Assembly: GCF_004000925.1 (NCBI RefSeq)
Contig: NZ_BIME01000023.1
Span: 1 to 41,058 of the forward strand
DNA from: Paenibacillus illinoisensis NBRC 15959
GTDB lineage: Bacteria > Bacillota > Bacilli > Paenibacillales > Paenibacillaceae
Reading direction: 5' to 3'
DNA length: 41,058 nt
A program made the position numbers and the translations under genes. This document shows, in pieces, positions 23,598 to 31,633 of this stretch. Position 1 is the stretch's first letter. The number at the start of each line of letters is the position of its first letter. The notes beneath the pieces were generated by a model that was given only the letters and a program-made list of their open reading frames with translations, was not told the origin of the DNA and searched no databases.

Positions 23598-23664
23598 AAA
23601 AATTAAGGAGCAGTTGCCGGTCGGCAGCTGCTCCATTTTTCGTTAAGCTAACGGGCAGGTTAAG
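23577..23664 (+). repeat. Family A repeat, full copy, type I centre
   Basis: HP1 CTAACGGGAAACGTTAG (23577-23593); central hairpin GGAGCAG...CTGCTCC with inner GCCG/CGGC (23607-23634), then ATTTTTCGTTAAG; HP3 CTAACGGGCAGGTTAA (23648-23663). The best-preserved type I copy. Confidence 0.9.
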
Positions 23665-23870
23665 GTGGAGAAATATTCCTCATAAATTCCAGTTTATAGT
23701 AATAATTCAGGATAAGACCAGCTACTGAATGATCTGAATATATAACTGTTTTAGAACTGTTCTTAAGCACCAACAAATGCTATCATGAATTGGAGTGTTA
23801 ATTAATAGTGTACATGCTTTTTAATTATATAGTAGCTATAAAGTAATAAATAGAACCGGGGGCTGTTATT
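23665..23870. other. AT-rich intergenic region upstream of HxlR
   Basis: About 200 bp without a supported gene. It should hold the HxlR promoter, but I cannot single out a convincing -35/-10 pair. Confidence 0.3.
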
Positions 23871-23876
23871 ACTAAT

Positions 23877-24224
23877 ATGAAAACATATTATTGTGACCTT
23901 GAGGTTACGTTGGACATTATCGGAGGGAAGGGGAAGGGGCTTGTTTTGTATTACTTGATTAAAGGTCCAAAGCGCACGAGCGAGTTAAAGAGACTCATAC
24001 CAGGTATTACTCAAAAAATGCTTATTCAAACGCTTCGAGATCTGGAAACGAGTGGACTGATACATAGAAAAGTGTATAATCAAGTCCCCCCTAAAGTCGA
24101 ATATTCAACTACTGAACTTGGTCAATCTCTTGAATCTATTTTGAAGAATCTTTGCAACTGGGGTGGAAAATATGCAGAGGAAACATTCGCACAGGATGAG
24201 TTCGAAATTTTGCACACGGATTAA
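23877..24224 (+). CDS. HxlR-family transcriptional regulator
   Basis: 115 aa. The winged HTH fills the protein: CDLEVTLDIIGGKGKGLVLY (HxlR start with a conserved Cys), LIKGPKRTSELKRLIPGITQ, KMLIQTLRDLETSGLIHRKV, then YNQVPPKVEYSTTELGQSL, the family signature. Cys7 may sense reactive electrophiles or oxidants as in YodB/HypR-type members. The ribosome site is weak (GGGGG 13 nt upstream), so the start is a little uncertain. It precedes a same-strand SDR pseudogene, its probable former target. A terminator follows. Confidence 0.9.
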   Translation: MKTYYCDLEVTLDIIGGKGKGLVLYYLIKGPKRTSELKRLIPGITQKMLIQTLRDLETSGLIHRKVYNQVPPKVEYSTTELGQSLESILKNLCNWGGKYAEETFAQDEFEILHTD

Positions 24225-24237
24225 AAATAGTATAAAG

Positions 24238-24276
24238 CGAAAACCCCAGGGATATCATGCTTGGGGTTTTCGTTTA
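24238..24276 (+). terminator. Terminator of the HxlR gene
   Basis: CGAAAACCCCA pairs with TGGGGTTTTCG around an 11-nt loop, then TTTATAT. Confidence 0.85.
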
Positions 24277-24505
24277 TATAAATGGCTATAGAAGAGATTT
24301 AGCCCAACAACCTTACAATTGTTTCCTTTTAGTTACTATATAACAAAAAAGTAAGTACTTCTTTTTTAGATATGTTTGATACATAATGTCACTTGTACGA
24401 TGGAATTACATCTTACACAAGTAACATCGCTGCGTTGTTATGGTTTGGTTACTATAGCTGTACTAATATAGGCGATACGGCCTCAAGAGGGAGAGGACAG
24501 AAATC

Positions 24506-25251
24506 ATGGGGAATTTCAATGGTAAGGTCGTGGTCGTCACTGGAGGGACAAGCGGTATCGGACTTGCTACGGCACAGCGTTTTGTGGAGGAAGGGGCGCA
24601 TGTCTTCATAACTGGACGCAGACAAAACGAGCTGGACACAGCGGTGAAATTGATTGGGGAACGGGTCACTGGCGTTCAAGGTGACATATCAAATCTAAAC
24701 GATCTGGACAAACTATTTGAAACGGTGAGACAGGAGAAAGGGCATCTGGACATTCTTTTCGCTAATGCCGGACTTGGCAGCATCCTGCCCTTGGGCCATA
24801 TTACAGAAGAGCAATACCAGATCACATTCGATGTAAACGTAAAGGGTACTCTTTTCACCATCCAGAAGGCCCTGCCGCTGTTTCCGGACCAGACTGGTTC
24901 CATCATTCTTACGGGTTCAACGGCATCTACGATCGGCGATGCAGGGTTTAGCGTGTACGGAGGAACCAAAGCGGCGCTCCGCCAGATGGCGAGAAACTGG
25001 GTTACGGACTAAAGGGGACCGGAATACGAATTAATGTACTGAGCCCAGGAATGATCCATACGCCGGCTTACGACGATTTGTTTGGAGAGGCGTTGGATCA
25101 AGTCCTTGAATCCGCTAAGGATACCGTTCCATTGAGCCGCCTTGGTAAAGCAGAGGAGATCGCCAGTGCAGTGATGTTCCTTGCCTCGGAGGAAAGCAGC
25201 TATGTCAACGGCATCGAACTATTCGTAGATGGTGGAATGGCACAAATCTAA
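24506..25251 (+). pseudogene. SDR-family oxidoreductase pseudogene (single-base frameshift)
   Basis: First frame from ATG 24506: MGNFNGKVVVVTGGTSGIGL ... NAGLGSILPLG ... GSTASTIGDAGFSVYGGTKA with the Y-x3-K catalytic pair, reaching MARNWVTD at a stop (25010-25012). The continuation, in another frame, reads LKGTGIRINVLSPGMIHTPA ... RLGKAEEIASAVMFLASEES ... ELFVDGGMAQI to 25251. Adding one base near 25010 (GAC-CTA) restores an ordinary ~247-aa SDR. All catalytic residues lie before the break. Either a very recent mutation or a sequencing error is possible. Confidence 0.88.
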
Positions 25252-25282
25252 GCATTCGTTATTGATCATAGTTTTAAGTGGC

Positions 25283-25368
25283 AATGAAAACGATAGCTCA
25301 ATAATGCTAAGAAAGCAGCTGATCAATGTGATCGGCTGCTTTTATTCAACTGCGGGTAAGATAGTTGA
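25283..25368 (+). repeat. Family A repeat, type II copy with decayed ends
   Basis: Decayed HP1 (GAAAACGATAGC); intact central hairpin GCAGCTGATC-AATGT-GATCGGCTGC (25315-25339) plus TTTTATTCAAC; HP3 reduced to ACTGCGGGTAAGATAGTT. It probably terminates the SDR pseudogene transcript. Confidence 0.75.
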
Positions 25369-25373
25369 AGATT

Positions 25374-25760
25374 ATTGGCGGTGAACGGTATCACAAGTGA
25401 TGGTACACACAATCAGAAAAGAAATAGTGTTTGATAGTAGTTATATCAGCAGATTAAGTCGATAGTGACAATTGTCCGTCGTACAAAGACTATCTTTGTT
25501 CAACGCTGTTTATGTTGAACTCCCTCGGTACGATTTAGTTTTCTCATGAATGCTCGCTAACGTGTCCCGTTAGTTTAATCTTGTGAACAAACGGACACCT
25601 TCCATATTTTCATCCTCACTTGTGCGAAAGAAGCTAACTGTATATGGGTCCCCCAATTTGATCGGATATAATCACTAATCCTACCCCCAGCAAAGAATGT
25701 TATAATAGCATTATTTATATAGTAACGTAGACAAGACAAACAGGAGTTTAGCGGAGGGGA
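25374..25760. other. Gene-poor region upstream of the nucleotidyltransferase gene
   Basis: No frame with a ribosome site. Besides the inverted hairpin at 25557-25573 it contains TATAATAGCATTATTTATATAG near 25702, a plausible -10 region for the next gene. Confidence 0.35.
25557..25573 (-). repeat. Family A left-end hairpin in opposite orientation
   Basis: CTAACGTGTCCCGTTAG reads CTAACGGGACACGTTAG on the minus strand, an HP1-like hairpin followed on that strand by AGCGAGC rather than a central stem. It is the only inverted piece seen. It may be a chance palindrome. Confidence 0.45.
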
Positions 25761-25764
25761 TATA

Positions 25765-26352
25765 GTGGGAACGTCGGCTAGTGAAGGTTTGACCCAACAG
25801 TTGATAGAACATTTAAATGGGTTGGATTTTATTACCCGAATAGATGTAATTGGAAGTCGTGTTGAACAAACCTCAGACGCTTACTCGGATGTAGATTTAT
25901 TGCTAACAATTAAAGATGTTACTCCAGATATCGCATTGTTCGAAGTGACCGAAAGTGTAAAAGCGAAGTTCCAACCGGTGTGGTATGATTTTGCAAACAG
26001 CCTGATGCCTGATAAATTTTTAGTATCAACATTTATTGGAGGAGACAATCCTTTTGCATTTTATGATGTCGGTATCCTAAACAGTGATAAGAATTTGGGC
26101 TATGACAAAACACAGTTTGAAAATGACAAATGGATTCATTTGATGAAGCTCTGGGTGATGAATTTCAAGTATATGATGCGTAATGCACCACAGTTTGAAA
26201 AACGATTTGCAACAATGATGGAAAAAGCGAACATCTCCCACTATTCCGATTATAGAACAGGTTTTTATCAATTGTTGTTAAAACTGAAAGATAAGAAGAC
26301 TATTAAGAGTGGTTATTTAAATATGCTTGAGGAGGTATTTAGAAACAGCTGA
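25765..26352 (+). CDS. Nucleotidyltransferase-fold protein
   Basis: 195 aa. Residues 26-50 carry the polymerase-beta-like signature: IDVIGSRVEQTSDAYSDVDL, with G30-S31 and the metal-binding pair D42/D44. The remainder is helical (KWIHLMKLWVMNFKYMMRNA). It resembles stand-alone aminoglycoside-type or minimal nucleotidyltransferases; the acceptor is unknown. GTG 25765 is used because GGAGGGG lies 5 nt upstream and no ATG is near. A possible partner HEPN gene is not seen, which argues against an MNT/HEPN toxin-antitoxin pair. Confidence 0.8.
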   Translation: MGTSASEGLTQQLIEHLNGLDFITRIDVIGSRVEQTSDAYSDVDLLLTIKDVTPDIALFEVTESVKAKFQPVWYDFANSLMPDKFLVSTFIGGDNPFAFYDVGILNSDKNLGYDKTQFENDKWIHLMKLWVMNFKYMMRNAPQFEKRFATMMEKANISHYSDYRTGFYQLLLKLKDKKTIKSGYLNMLEEVFRNS

Positions 26353-26488
26353 TGGTGCGCCTGGAGAATCGACAGCACTTTCTTATGCTCAGCGTGTAAC
26401 CATAGGACTCCTAATAATAGAGGGTGCGTAACCTTCTGATAATGGACAAGGTTACTTGTGGTTACCCCACATAAAGTCCCTTTTAAAC

Positions 26489-26535
26489 AGCAACCGTTTC
26501 TCGGTATTAAAGCGGGGAACGGTTGCTTAATATTC
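26489..26535 (+). terminator. Probable terminator downstream of the nucleotidyltransferase gene
   Basis: AGCAACCGTTTC pairs with GGGAACGGTTGCT (central mismatches allowed) around ~13 nt; the tail TAATATTCTT is only moderately T-rich. Confidence 0.5.
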
Positions 26536-26558
26536 TTAGAGATCTATTCTGGTTATAA

Positions 26559-26696
26559 AAAGAAACCAAGGATAGCCTTGAGTTGAAGGAGAAACGGGAA
26601 TTTAATACAGGAGAATTCAAAGGTATCAGAACAGCAAATCTTGATGGCTTTTTGTTTTATATACAGGTCAAAAATGAAGTTAGCGAGTCAAATTAA
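26559..26696 (+). pseudogene. C-terminal remnant of an unknown protein
   Basis: A stop-free frame after TAA 26556 reads ETKDSLELKEKREFNTGEFK, then GIRTANLDGFLFYIQVKNEV to TAA 26694-26696. No start codon with a ribosome site is present. The sequence is protein-like, but I do not recognise it. Confidence 0.35.
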
Positions 26697-26809
26697 ATAG
26701 GTAACTAATAAAACAGGAGTCGTGCTCACTCAATCTACGACATGTAATTTTCGTATTACGCAGCTCGTCAGCTAAAAGCACTAGATGTTCTGACGCATTA
26801 CATATAACT

Positions 26810-26850
26810 GGAGCTACACTCCAACGTTTTACTAGTTAGAGTGCAGCTCC
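26810..26850. terminator. Hairpin downstream of the CocE gene
   Basis: GGAGCTACACTC and GAGTGCAGCTCC are inverted repeats (one mismatch). No clear T tract follows on the minus strand, so termination is likely but not certain. Confidence 0.5.
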
Positions 26851-26870
26851 ATGAAAATGAGTGTTTTCAA

Positions 26871-28817
26871 TTACTCTACGATAGGAAGATCTGCGGTATT
26901 CATCGGAACTGGTTCAGTACATGCTGGTTTTCCCGCCATAGCTGCATGGTCAAAACCCCCAGTCTTTTCAGGAGCATATGGCCAATCCAACCATTCACCT
27001 TGCTTGTCTGCAGGTATGATAGGTAAGGTGATGGAAGATGGATGTTCAGCATCGTGATAGATGGTTTGGTCAGCAATCACATAGTCCTTTTCTGTGCAAG
27101 TCCTAAGATCAATAAACCGGTTTGGATTTGCATCGTACATTGATGAATTTGTACTCATAACCTCAATACGGATACGATGTCCTTTTTTGAAGATATTACT
27201 TGTTGCTCGCATCTTCAAAGTCATTTTTTCTATCTGGTTTGGAACCATGGGCTCAGGATTTTTGCGATCATTGCGATAGCGACCACGTACACCACCTGTG
27301 GTGAGATGCATTGAGCTTCCGTCAGGATATACATCAAGAAGTTTCATGATGAAATCCGTATCTGTTCCGCTTGTAGATGCGTAAAGTGTAGCATTAATCC
27401 AGCCTGTAACCTCAACATCTTCTTCCAGCACAGGAGTTGAATACACTAGCACGTCGCTTCTCTGCTCATTACCTGAATGGTCGTTCATTCCTCCGAACAT
27501 TGTGTGCTCCTGTATATTATATACAGGATTTGCAGGGTCTGAGGAGTAGTGATCTGCTGATTCTGAAACAGGAAATGCTGTAGATAATACACCATCACCG
27601 GCAGAAGTGTTAGCATTACCATCGCTGTGAAGGTAGTATTCAGTGAGTTTGGTATCAGGCAACGGCCAAGCCTGTTCAGCACGCCATCTTTCTTCACCCA
27701 TAACATAGATGACAGCTTTGCCTTTCTGGAATAATTCTGCTGGAATTCCCTTTAACTGCTGATTGAACCAATCGATATTTAGACTAGCCTGGTCAGTATC
27801 CTCGTTTGCAAAACGGTGATCGTTCGTTCGTGCAGTATGACTAAATGGAGTGAGAACCAGACGATGACCATCCGCAACTTCCTGAGAGACTGAATTAGTC
27901 ACAGCCTGTTCATATGCCATAATTGAATTAGTTAAGAGTAAATCATACCATCCTCCGACAAATACGAGAGGCTTCTTGAATTTGTTTGTGCGTTTGGTGA
28001 TATCGTTGTAAGAGAAAAAGTCAATATTATCATAATTCTCTACCCACTTTTGCCAGAATGGTATATGACGCATAATAGGCATATTTTTTAAACCGTATTT
28101 TTTTGCCCATTCTCCCGCATTTACTTTTCGAGGATCTTCTAAAGGATTTCCCAAAAGAGCGTTATCCTCCATTATTTTTTCTTTGATAATCGGTGAAAAC
28201 CTGTGATGAGCTAATTGGTCATCAAGCATCATAATGGCCCAGAAAACATTTAAATTGAGAGAAAAGAAGCCGTTTTCGAAACCAAGATTATTCCCAAATG
28301 CAGAGTTGATTGCCGGATTAGAAATAACGGATGTTTCCAACCCTAGAATATCACCGCTAAGCCAAGGCAAAATCTGTGAAGCTCCTTGCCATGAAATTCC
28401 ACTCGTAACAATCTGTCCATTACACCAAGGCTGTTTTCTAACCCATGCTATGGTATCTACTCCATCTCGGTGTATGCCCCAACCATCATGGTCAGGTCTT
28501 CCATCGTCACCCCAACCTTCGTTGGCAAGAGGCTGTAGTTGCCCTTCACTCTTTGCAGTTCCTCTGGCTGCGACTTCAACACACACATAGTCGTTTGCTG
28601 TAGCATACTCAAACAGTCCATACCAAGCTGTAGTTGGACCACTGTGAAGATAGGCAGAACGAATCAAAATAACCGGATATTGTTTTGTAAAGTCCGGTTT
28701 ACCGTCTTTGAGTGGAAATTTGACACTACCGACTAGTCTGGTGCCGTCGCGCATAGGGATAATGACGTCTTTGAATTCGGCATATTTATGCTGTTTTCCT
28801 GGAAATTCTGCTGCCAT
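26871..28817 (-). CDS. CocE/NonD-family serine hydrolase (X-Pro dipeptidyl-peptidase-like)
   Basis: 648 aa. Alpha/beta-hydrolase part ~15-370: IIPMRDGTRLVGSVKFPL at the start, ARGTAKSEG (85-92), then nucleophile S142 in the elbow GISWQGAS. Catalytic Asp and His probably lie in GGWYDLLL and PFSHTARTND. The C-terminal ~440-620 is the jelly-roll typical of the family (VEVTGWINATLYASTSGTDT, GHRIRIEVMSTNSSMYDANP). Such enzymes cleave esters, acylated drugs or proline peptides. No signal peptide, so cytoplasmic. AAAGGAG precedes the ATG. It lies 161 bp after the unknown Trp-rich gene on the same strand, in a cluster with a LysR regulator. Confidence 0.92.
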   Translation of the reverse strand: MAAEFPGKQHKYAEFKDVIIPMRDGTRLVGSVKFPLKDGKPDFTKQYPVILIRSAYLHSGPTTAWYGLFEYATANDYVCVEVAARGTAKSEGQLQPLANEGWGDDGRPDHDGWGIHRDGVDTIAWVRKQPWCNGQIVTSGISWQGASQILPWLSGDILGLETSVISNPAINSAFGNNLGFENGFFSLNLNVFWAIMMLDDQLAHHRFSPIIKEKIMEDNALLGNPLEDPRKVNAGEWAKKYGLKNMPIMRHIPFWQKWVENYDNIDFFSYNDITKRTNKFKKPLVFVGGWYDLLLTNSIMAYEQAVTNSVSQEVADGHRLVLTPFSHTARTNDHRFANEDTDQASLNIDWFNQQLKGIPAELFQKGKAVIYVMGEERWRAEQAWPLPDTKLTEYYLHSDGNANTSAGDGVLSTAFPVSESADHYSSDPANPVYNIQEHTMFGGMNDHSGNEQRSDVLVYSTPVLEEDVEVTGWINATLYASTSGTDTDFIMKLLDVYPDGSSMHLTTGGVRGRYRNDRKNPEPMVPNQIEKMTLKMRATSNIFKKGHRIRIEVMSTNSSMYDANPNRFIDLRTCTEKDYVIADQTIYHDAEHPSSITLPIIPADKQGEWLDWPYAPEKTGGFDHAAMAGKPACTEPVPMNTADLPIVE

Positions 28818-28978
28818 AGGATTCTCCTTTTATTTAATGGAATAATAATCAATCATAGTTTCATATTCGATCCATATTGGCTTTATAAGGGATATGATAA
28901 TTAAACAGAACATTCTGACACTGACTTGTTGTCAGATATCAGTACATTCTGTTCTATAAACTAGTTTTTATTTTACTT

Positions 28979-30007
28979 TTATCTACGGGTTGGGAGTTTG
29001 CTCATTCTTGTATTACCATGCTTTGTCTCAGTTTCCCCCCATGCCCAATACGAATCTACTTCGCGTGTCTCACCAACACGTTGCATTCTACCTTCCTGCT
29101 GAGGAGTTGGAGGATATTTTTGCAGCATAGCGGGCATTTTCCCTCTCGGATCAGGAGTAAACGTCCAGTTTTCACCCTCTATTGTGAATTCAATCCCTTG
29201 TGAAAATGGGCTATTCGGTGATGTAGCAACTTTTCCTTCTATATTTTGTGTTGCAGTTACGGTCTTTCCATCGGTGAATACAGCGAAACCTAAGCGGTCA
29301 TGACCGAGAAGAAAGTGTCCTCCTTCAACTGATCCATCTTTATATTTGTTTGCCCAGGTATACCATACAATATGGCCAAAGTTCTCCATCAAGATATCTC
29401 TGTTACCGTATAAGACAGCACCGTCAGCCATATATACCTGATCGAAGGCCACAAAGCCTTTTGCTTTAACCCCTTGAAACTCACCCGTTAATTCAAACAG
29501 GTGGGAGACATAATAAGTTCCTTCATCTCTTCCGGGGAGGTACCAGTGCAGGCCAGGTTTAATCATAGGTCCTTCCAGAGAGAAAAGTTTTTCTTCTTTC
29601 CACACAAAATAATCTTCACTGAAGCGTATTTCGAAATCATCTCCAACTACCCCGGGAGCTTTTCGCCATACTGCTTCATTTCCGTCTTGAATACCTACAG
29701 TTCCTTTAGCGGAAGCACAATCTTTCGTTAGTTCTGTATCAAAAATCAAATTCTCTCCATCAGCTTTGGTGGATTGGATCACTAGTCCCAAATAAGCCTT
29801 TTCAGTATCCAGATCAGGATTAAAGTTACGAAGTAATTCGTACATTTCACCATCTTCTGTACGAATGTTTCCGTAAATTGCAGTAAGGTTCGGTTTAAGT
29901 CCGAAATAACCTCTGTCTGATAATACATCCTCTACACTGGGTTGATGAGCACCGGAAAGTTGCTGAAAAAAGTTACCACGCTCATACACATCTCCTAACT
30001 TTGGCAT
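28979..30007 (-). CDS. Trp-rich protein of unknown function, possibly a lipocalin-like (AttH/CrtC-type) beta-barrel
   Basis: 342 aa, no signal peptide. The sequence alternates beta-strand-like stretches with Trp/Tyr/Gly motifs (LTAIYGNIRTEDGEMYELL, GLHWYLPGRDEGTYYVSHLF, AKGFVAFDQVYMADGAVLYG, HIVWYTWANKY), a pattern reminiscent of double-lipocalin proteins such as AttH and CrtC, some of which are hydratases, isomerases or cyclases of terpenoid substrates. No known catalytic motif is recognised, and the assignment rests on appearance only. AAAGGAGGATATTATTT precedes the ATG. It is divergent from the LysR gene and upstream of the CocE hydrolase on the same strand, hence probably one pathway. Confidence 0.75.
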   Translation of the reverse strand: MPKLGDVYERGNFFQQLSGAHQPSVEDVLSDRGYFGLKPNLTAIYGNIRTEDGEMYELLRNFNPDLDTEKAYLGLVIQSTKADGENLIFDTELTKDCASAKGTVGIQDGNEAVWRKAPGVVGDDFEIRFSEDYFVWKEEKLFSLEGPMIKPGLHWYLPGRDEGTYYVSHLFELTGEFQGVKAKGFVAFDQVYMADGAVLYGNRDILMENFGHIVWYTWANKYKDGSVEGGHFLLGHDRLGFAVFTDGKTVTATQNIEGKVATSPNSPFSQGIEFTIEGENWTFTPDPRGKMPAMLQKYPPTPQQEGRMQRVGETREVDSYWAWGETETKHGNTRMSKLPTRR

Positions 30008-30133
30008 AAATAATATCCTCCTTTAAGTATAATTTGATCGCCTTACATCCATATGGTACTCTCATTATTATTGGAAGTTAAACACTTAATCGGTGCTCAT
30101 TAATATTGAAAACATACATAAAGGAGAGATTCT

Positions 30134-31024
30134 ATGGAATTAAGACAATTGAAATATTTTTTAGCTGTTTCCGATACACTTCATTACGGAAAAGCTGCTG
30201 ATTTATTACATATTTCAGAACAGCCGTTAAGTTTTCAAATCAAAAAATTGGAAAGTGAACTTGGTTTCAAATTATTTGAGCGGACTACACGTTCAGTAGC
30301 ACTGACCCCCGCAGGCGAATTACTTAAAAAGAAAACTCTAGAAGGATTGAGAATTTTGGATAAGGGAGTAGAGCAGGCGGGGAAGATCGCTAGGGGAGAA
30401 ACAGGGAAATTACACATAGGATATAATAGTATGACGCTGCACAATATTTTGCCTCATTTAGTTAGCGAATATCGGAATCGGTATTCTGATGTTGAGATTA
30501 TACTATCGGAACAAAATTCACCAGAGTTAGAATATAACTTAATAAATGAAGAAATAGATTTGGGTATAGTGGCTCTATATGGTGGAGCTATGTCTGAGGA
30601 ATTGAAATATGAAACTATTTTTAGTGATCCCGCTTTTATTGCGTTCCCCAAAAACCATTATATGAAAGATAAAAAATTCATAAACCTTTCAGATTTGGCA
30701 GAAGAAGCTTTCTTGGTGTATTCAAGAGAAGTAAGGGCGAGATCCTATGATTATTTAATAGCACATTGTCATGCTGCGAAATTCACACCAAATATTATAC
30801 AAGAGGCAGAGACCGATATGGCGTTGCTCGGACTAGTGGCAACAGGGCTTGGAGTGGCTTTGGTTCCTGGAAGTTTCCGACATCTTTTAACGGATGTTAT
30901 TGATTACAGGATGATTAACGAACCAAAGATAAATATCGATGTCGCAATTGTGTGGAAGGCGACGAAGTACTCGCCTATGTTGCGGAATTTTAGGGATATT
31001 GCTAAACCGCAAGCCTCCATTTAA
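30134..31024 (+). CDS. LysR-family transcriptional regulator
   Basis: 296 aa, normal length. N-terminal HTH 1-60: MELRQLKYFLAVSDTLHYGK, ADLLHISEQPLSFQIKKLES, ELGFKLFERTTRSVALTPAG. Effector domain ~90-290 with ELKYETIFSDPAFIAFPKNH and GLVATGLGVALVPGSF. AAAGGAGAG lies before the ATG. It is divergent from the Trp-rich gene at 28979 across 126 bp, the classic LysR arrangement, so it probably activates that gene and the CocE hydrolase in response to a pathway metabolite. It also faces the second Trp-rich gene at 31634. Confidence 0.94.
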   Translation: MELRQLKYFLAVSDTLHYGKAADLLHISEQPLSFQIKKLESELGFKLFERTTRSVALTPAGELLKKKTLEGLRILDKGVEQAGKIARGETGKLHIGYNSMTLHNILPHLVSEYRNRYSDVEIILSEQNSPELEYNLINEEIDLGIVALYGGAMSEELKYETIFSDPAFIAFPKNHYMKDKKFINLSDLAEEAFLVYSREVRARSYDYLIAHCHAAKFTPNIIQEAETDMALLGLVATGLGVALVPGSFRHLLTDVIDYRMINEPKINIDVAIVWKATKYSPMLRNFRDIAKPQASI

Positions 31025-31150
31025 TTTATAGAGCACCAATCATAGATGATTCAGTCGTTAATAGCATCATTTTTTGAATAATATAATTCTTGGGAACGTT
31101 GGTTTAAGCTGATGGAACGTTTGTCCTGCCTTTAATTCATTAACAAGAGA

Positions 31151-31190
31151 AACATAAGAGCCCGCGCCCAGCGCGGGCTCTTATGTTTTA
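31151..31190. terminator. Strong bidirectional terminator after LysR
   Basis: AACATAAGAGCCCGCGC and GCGCGGGCTCTTATGTT are perfect 17-bp arms around CCA, with TTTTA after. It is the strongest hairpin in the window. Confidence 0.9.
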
Positions 31191-31192
31191 AG

Positions 31193-31234
31193 GGACCAAG
31201 TTCTTGTCCTAATCTCAGGACAAGAGCTTGGTCC
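31193..31234 (+). repeat. Family B palindrome, copy 3 (core only)
   Basis: GGACCAAGTTCTTGTCC, 8-nt loop, GGACAAGAGCTTGGTCC. Same core as copies 1 and 2 with compensated changes in both arms (GGACC/GGTCC instead of GGTACC-type ends), placed immediately after the LysR terminator. The 5' hairpin and 3' tail of the family are absent. Confidence 0.8.
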
Positions 31235-31450
31235 TATTGCCGAAAATCGACAAAAACATGGTACTAAAGTTACATAAATATCTAAACTTCATTTCTGGTT
31301 CTTTTTATGTTTTAGTAATGAAAACTCTAAATCTCCTTCAATTATTATGTATGGATAAGGTGTAAATGTGTATTGATTATGTGCTTAATTTTTGATTATA
31401 AGTATTATATCATGTGCTCATAGCAAATTAACATTAAACTTTAGACAATG
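31235..31450. other. AT-rich region without a gene
   Basis: About 215 bp, no supported frame. A CATAGCAAA/TTTGCTATG dyad with an inner AACTTTA/TAAAGTT spans 31418-31470 and leads into the operator region of the next gene. Confidence 0.35.
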
Positions 31451-31451
31451 A

Positions 31452-31498
31452 TAGTGTAAAGTTTGCTATGAAAAAATAGTGTAATAAATTTTACACTA
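31452..31498. promoter_or_regulatory. TAGTGTAA operator-like sites upstream of the 31634 gene
   Basis: TAGTGTAA-TAAATT-TTACACTA (31477-31498) is a perfect 8-bp-arm palindrome. A third half-site, TAGTGTAA, lies at 31452-31459, exactly 25 bp upstream in direct orientation. Three spaced half-sites suggest cooperative binding of a dimeric regulator, possibly the LysR protein or an unlinked one. Confidence 0.5.
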
Positions 31499-31633
31499 AC
31501 TTTTGACTGAGGGAGGTTGATATACAAAATACAATGAACAGATGCTCCAAATCTGTCCATTCAATTTCATGAGTTTATAAATATGATAAAAGATTTCAAT
31601 GTTAATATTAAGGGAAAGAAAGGAAGACGTATT

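Noticed and set aside
25765..26352. MNT/HEPN toxin-antitoxin pair
   Set aside because: The nucleotidyltransferase-like gene stands alone; no HEPN partner lies within several hundred bases on either side.
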